In this document: piece after piece, positions 62,480-64,000 of the stretch
Layout: the number at the start of each line of letters is the position of its first letter
How positions within the stretch are numbered: position 1 is the stretch's first letter
Source: Atherinomorus stipes
Lineage: Eukaryota > Chordata > Actinopteri > Atheriniformes > Atherinidae
Reading direction: 5' to 3'
NCBI GenBank assembly: GCA_023101725.1
Contig: JALJCO010007928.1
Coordinates: forward strand, 868,001-932,000
Length of the DNA stretch: 64,000 nucleotides
The notes under the pieces: model-generated
What the model was told of the DNA's origin: nothing
Database searches by the model: none
What the model saw: the letters and a program-made list of their open reading frames with translations, nothing else
Program-made: the position numbers and the translations under genes

Positions 62480-62700
62480 CTGTGTGTGTGTGTGTGTGTA
62501 TGTGTGGCTGAGAGAGCGAGAGAGAAAGAAAGAGAGAGAGAGAGAGTTTGGAGCGTAGAGGGACTGAATGGCAGCCAGTAGCCTGCTGATCTAGCGCAGG
62601 TGCAGGGAAGGGAAGCGGGTGGTGTGTGTGTGTGTGTGCGCGCGCGCGCGCGCATGTGTTTGGAGTAGTCTCTCTCCCTCTCTCTCTCTCTCTCTCCTCA
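62480..62700. repeat. Dense GT / GA / CG / CT simple-repeat cluster
   Basis: It holds (GT)n at 62480-62499, (GA)n at 62517-62546, (GT)n running into a (CG)n run at 62631-62653, and (CT)n at 62670-62696. The alternating purine-pyrimidine run could adopt Z-DNA. Confidence 0.95.
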
Positions 62701-62739
62701 ACTGACACATACACACACTTTCTTCCATTGAATAGGACC

Positions 62740-63000
62740 ACACACTGACACGGACCAGCGTGCCATCAGCCTCGCACTGCTCTCGGCTCGGCCCGCATTC
62801 TCAGAGGCTCAAGGCCTTTGCTACCCCTCCCAGCCCACCTCCTCCTCATCTTCCCCCTCCTCCTCGCCCCCCCTCCTCACGTCAGCAGCAGCTCAAGCTC
62901 CGTTTATCATCTCTGCTCATCGATGCTGACAGCTTTATAGAGCGCCATCATTAAAGGAATGCGTTGGCGGCGGGTCGCGATTGAACGAGATGCAACAATT
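62740..63000. promoter_or_regulatory. Candidate conserved non-coding block downstream of sox2
   Basis: A GC/CT-rich segment passes into CCGTTTATCATCTCTGCTC, GATGCTGACAGCTTTATAG and CGCCATCATTAAAGG (62900-62956), unique sequence without a recognisable frame. It begins just after a Z-DNA-prone CG/GT repeat and CT run. Its character resembles a conserved non-coding element; no stronger evidence. Confidence 0.3.
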
Positions 63001-63214
63001 TATTCACAACTTGTTTTAACTGTAACTGTTGCTTTCTAATGGACTGAAGGGGGGTTGTGCAAACACAAAGAAAACTTTTTTCCCGTTCACTTATTATTGG
63101 CAAGATTAAATTCTGCCTCATCGATCAGAAAATAGCCTAAATATTGGAATTTGACCTAAACATTTTATTAACTGTTGGAAACTTTTACGTAAACTTAAAT
63201 TTGGGCAGCCAATT

Positions 63215-63360
63215 TCTATCCTTTCCTCATTGATTTGCATCTTTTGGCTCGAGCTGTGCAGCCATCAACAGCTGCCCATTATTGGTAAACCTCCGTCATG
63301 CCTAAACTACGGCCTCTGGCTCCATTAGTTTTTCATGCGCTGCATAAAACTTCATATTTT
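63215..63360. promoter_or_regulatory. Candidate enhancer with exact POU octamer (about +5 kb)
   Basis: A consensus octamer ATTTGCAT lies at 63233-63240, followed by dense unique sequence including CAGCTGCCCATTATTGG (63269-63285) and CTCCATTAGTTTTTCATG. POU factors with SOX2 drive Sox2's own enhancers in mammals, so an octamer in a block of this kind downstream of sox2 is a reasonable autoregulatory candidate. No adjacent perfect SOX core was found, only ATTATTGG about 40 bp away. Confidence 0.4.
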
Positions 63361-64000
63361 CTGCACTTTGTGTAATTCGCTTATAGTTTATATATTTGGG
63401 AAAAAAACTGTTATTGGTCCTTTACAGACCGCTGTAGTTGTCTAAAAAAGTTATTATCAGGGATGATTTGTAAACTCATTGATGAAAGTTGCGTTTCTTG
63501 GAATTAAAGTCTATTTTGCTGTTTAGCATATATGGCCTGGGGGGGGTGGGGGGGGGGGGGTGTAAGAGGAGTTTTCTGTCGCTCTCCAATGAGAAGAGAC
63601 GACAAACAACAGTATAAGGCTTGTTGTACTGTAGATGGGGAAACCCTTCTGCTCTGCACTACTTATCAGAGTCGGGTCATCACAGCTGATATAAAAGTTG
63701 TTTAGATATTTCATCTAATTTATGTATTTACATATTTATTTAGTCTTTTCCGCCATTTTCGCTAGCGGTTGTTTTAAAAACTAGAATGAATTTTATTCAC
63801 TTGCAATAAGATATTTACGCATGCAAATAAGTTTCCCCCTACAGTCAACAAAATGCGAGTATCAGTGTGCACACTGTCCTATAACAAATTCGAGTTAATA
63901 CAGCCATAATGATAGTATAACGGCAGGCTAATTGGCCTTTTTTCCTTCACAACAATGCAACCAGATCAGCATCTCTTTATTATTTAATAATGTCAAACGC
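63361..64000. other. Gene-free end of window
   Basis: AT-rich sequence with a G run at 63540-63561. Nothing recognised; the window ends in non-coding DNA. Confidence 0.6.

Overview
This is vertebrate nuclear DNA, almost certainly from a teleost (ray-finned) fish. The only convincing protein-coding gene is a complete single-exon SoxB1 gene, sox2 (57161-58129, + strand), whose protein is close to other vertebrate Sox2 proteins. The fish assignment rests on the protein and on the repeats: an L2-type LINE, a tRNA-derived SINE with an L2-like tail, a fossil Tc1/mariner-type element, a hAT element and several TTAA-flanked elements.

Layout. 1-8420 has no recognisable gene, only simple repeats and purine/pyrimidine tracts. 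8421-12183 is a nest of transposons: a hAT-type element (8573-11878) with a near-perfect 8-bp target duplication sits in an older repeat and carries a ~950-bp almost pure G tract that is probably a sequencing or assembly problem. 17098-19080 is a LINE 3' end split by a 1.4-kb TTAA-flanked element. 20100-20960 and 26590-27480 look like conserved regulatory DNA. Between and after them lie an inverted-repeat element (21366-22919), an L2 fragment (23390-24232, - strand), fold-back elements and a Tc1/mariner fossil (28714-29440). From 29.5 to 52 kb the DNA is mostly non-coding, with scattered mobile-element remnants. From 52.1 to 64 kb is the sox2 neighbourhood: candidate upstream enhancers, a GC-rich candidate exon of a sense-strand non-coding transcript (53294-53594), the promoter, the gene with its 3' UTR, and candidate downstream enhancers.

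How it fits together. In vertebrates sox2 lies alone in a large gene-poor region inside the sense-strand non-coding transcript sox2ot, and is controlled by many dispersed neural, sensory and pluripotency enhancers. The absence of any other gene over 56 kb upstream and the dense homeodomain, POU and SOX-like motifs near the gene fit that arrangement. I found no new protein system. The best leads are the candidate non-coding exon, the putative enhancers, and four inverted-repeat DNA elements defined from the sequence alone. No alignment or database search was possible; conservation claims come from sequence character and recall of vertebrate sox2 transcripts.
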